Positions 38,832 to 40,356 of a stretch of DNA of 40,356 nt are shown in pieces. The notes under the pieces were generated by a model. The model worked only from the letters and a program-made list of their open reading frames with translations, was not told the DNA's origin and ran no database searches. The DNA is taken from positions 1 to 40,356 of the forward strand of contig JANBPT010000368.1 of the NCBI GenBank assembly GCA_027575765.1, written 5' to 3'. This DNA is from Tieghemiomyces parasiticus. Taxonomy: Eukaryota; Kickxellomycota; Dimargaritomycetes; Dimargaritales; Dimargaritaceae. The translations under genes and the position numbers were made by a program. Positions within the stretch are counted from its first letter, which is position 1. Every line of letters begins with the position of its first letter.

Positions 38832-40356
38832 TCAAGCTTCAAAGATGGACGTATCAATCTTGTAGCCGAGCTGCTGCTCCACTGCATTGATAATAGAGTC
38901 ATCCATCACTTGCTCAAAGTTACGCGCCTCGCGGCCCGTCAGCCGTTCCATCGCGGCCGACCAGAGACCATACGCGCTAAACGTCAGCGACACGAGGGCC
39001 AGGTTGAACCTAAACGTATAGTAGCCCAGCCGCGCCATAACGTAGGTGGCAAGGTAACGGCCCAGTGCACCCAAATAACGGCCAGGGGCGTGCAGCAGCC
39101 CTTCCGACCCCCAGGCGGCGGGCAGCCCCCGACGGTCATCACCTAGGGACCGCTCGCTGTCCGTCCACGCCTGCCAATGTGCCCCCAGTCCGCGTGCTGC
39201 GTAGTCGGCCATAATACCTATACGGTTCACCGGACTGCCCAGCATCTTGTTGAGCCCTCGGACCATGTTCATGTTGCGTCCAACGAAGATGAGGTCTTTG
39301 GGGAACCGTTCGGTGTCGGTGAGAAAATGGTGGATGTTTTGTTTCATATTCAACTGCATCTGGTACAGCTCTTCGCGGCTTACAGCCGCCTGCAGATGGG
39401 CCGGGCTACCCTGGCTTCGAAACGGCCGTAGCAGGGTAAATGACGCCAGCATATCCGGGTCCCCCACGCCCCATCGGGCGCAGAGCCCTCGTACGGTACG
39501 CATGTCCATTAAAAAGAGCGATGTCCAGAGGCGGCAGTACTCGTTTCGAAACCGCTCATCTTCGCGCAGGTAGAGCCCGTGGTCAATCAGTACCGCTTGG
39601 TAGCTGCGCGGATCCGATGGGTGCCGGCGCAATATGATATTGCCCGGGTGGGGGTCGGCTGAAGGGGGAAGGAGAGGTTGACACCGTGAAGGGGTTAGGC
39701 AGGTACTATTGGTAAATGTGGAGGGGGGGGGCATGTGTGCGCCCACCTAGTGGAATGGACGACGCCTTTAGAACGACAGCCTACCGTGGACAAAACCGTG
39801 GATAAAGATCTGACTGGCAAACGCTGATACTAAGGTGTTCATGACTTCAGCCGGCCGGAAGAAGTCTGTACCGGCCTGACCGCCTTCTAGTTGGGAGAGG
39901 CGCGTGCCTTCGATCCACTCGGCAGTCATGATGCGACGCCGGGTATATTCCCAATACACCCGAGGGATGTACAGGTGCCGGGCCAGCTTGGCGTCTTGGT
40001 TCACGTTCGAACGGGCCCGTTCCGCGTTGCGGCCCTCGTTGATAAAGTCAATCTCCTGTCGGATGTGGTCACAGGTGTACTTCAGGGACCAGGTTAGCGG
40101 TAGATCAAAGGCCCACTCTAGTCCCTTTACCACCCATCGAATCGTGGCCAAGTCCCAGTCCATCTGCGTCGCAATCGCAGGCTTCTGAACTTTCACCGCT
40201 ACGCAAGCGCCGCAGCCGTCAGCGGAACGTAATCTGGCCCGGTGGACCTGTGCGATCGAGGCCGAGGCCACGGGTTCCACTTCAAACTCCGCAAACAGAT
40301 CCTCGGGCCGCCGGCCAAACTCGCACTCAAAGATGCGCACCACCTCTGCGTAGGGG
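38832..40356 (-). CDS. ADCK1: ABC1/ADCK1-family kinase-like protein, 5' end cut by the window
   Basis: Seen: an exon from the window edge to 39785, a GTAGGC intron at 39659-39784 (126 nt, acceptor CCCTTCAG), and a last exon 39658-38832; 465 residues visible. Motifs in order: ASIAQVHRARL, CVAVKVQKPAI (the lysine of the kinase-like fold), QEIDFINEGRNAERARSN, RRIMTAEWIEGTRL, then across the junction FVHADPHPGNIIL, and VLIDHGLYL followed by FRNEYCRLWTSL and MDMRTVRG. Known: the UbiB/ABC1 family has an Ala-rich loop, VKxQxP, E-x-D-F-xx-E-x-N-A and H-A-DPHPGN. DHGLY in place of DFG, with the YCxLWxSL block, places it with ADCK1 and yeast Mcp2/Cqd2. These are mitochondrial and affect coenzyme Q distribution and lipid balance. 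The N-terminus with the KxGQ motif lies beyond the window. Confidence 0.93.

Overview
The window looks like nuclear DNA from a fungus, probably an early-diverging one. The genes are GC-rich by eye and carry short spliceosomal introns (110 to 284 nt, GTAAGT or GTGAGT to YAG). The families present include fungal-type ones: RIB3 riboflavin synthesis, a NuA4 EAF7 subunit, a Mit_KHE1 protein, a SEC2 Rab exchange factor and FCF2. TMEM18, an HSBP1-like protein and a tetraspanin occur alongside them, which suits a non-Dikarya lineage such as Zoopagomycota. The lineage is inferred from gene content only.

Layout from left to right. The first 14-codon exon of clathrin heavy chain (minus strand) sits on the left edge. 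A spliced, possibly secreted orphan with an F-box-like stretch follows at 1405-2655, then a 64-residue HMG/YABBY-like protein at 4229-4423. A block of about 7.2 kb (4424-11600) has no gene I can support; its right part is the pyrimidine-rich upstream region of a tetraspanin (11601-12341). From there the gene density is high: a disordered orphan (12916-14276, minus), an HSBP1-like coiled coil (14984-15535), EAF7 (15804-16706, minus), complex I subunit NDUFB10 (17180-17701), a large two-membrane-helix orphan (18101-19699, minus), FCF2 (21259-22549), a membrane orphan (22859-23638, minus), an orphan with an N-terminal globular part and a disordered tail (24683-26434), the carnitine/acylcarnitine carrier (28036-29307), TMEM18 (29451-30050, minus), a Mit_KHE1 protein (30741-31658, minus), RIB3 (33166-34162), SEC2 (34970-36652, minus), and an ADCK1/Mcp2-type ABC1 kinase-like gene running off the right edge (38832-40356, minus).

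The genes do not form one pathway. Four encode mitochondrial proteins (NDUFB10, carnitine carrier, Mit_KHE1 protein, ADCK1-like), two act in membrane traffic (clathrin, SEC2), two in the nucleus or nucleolus (EAF7, FCF2), and one in vitamin synthesis. Most neighbours are divergent or convergent pairs. Sense-strand pyrimidine-rich leaders precede most start codons, and several genes have a TATA-like element about 155 to 175 nt upstream of the ATG.

I found no convincing new multi-gene system. The best leads are the four or five orphan proteins, the gene-poor block with an ownerless pyrimidine-rich tract, a 24-nt microexon, two stop-free introns, and an orphan TATA box plus intron near 37.1 kb.
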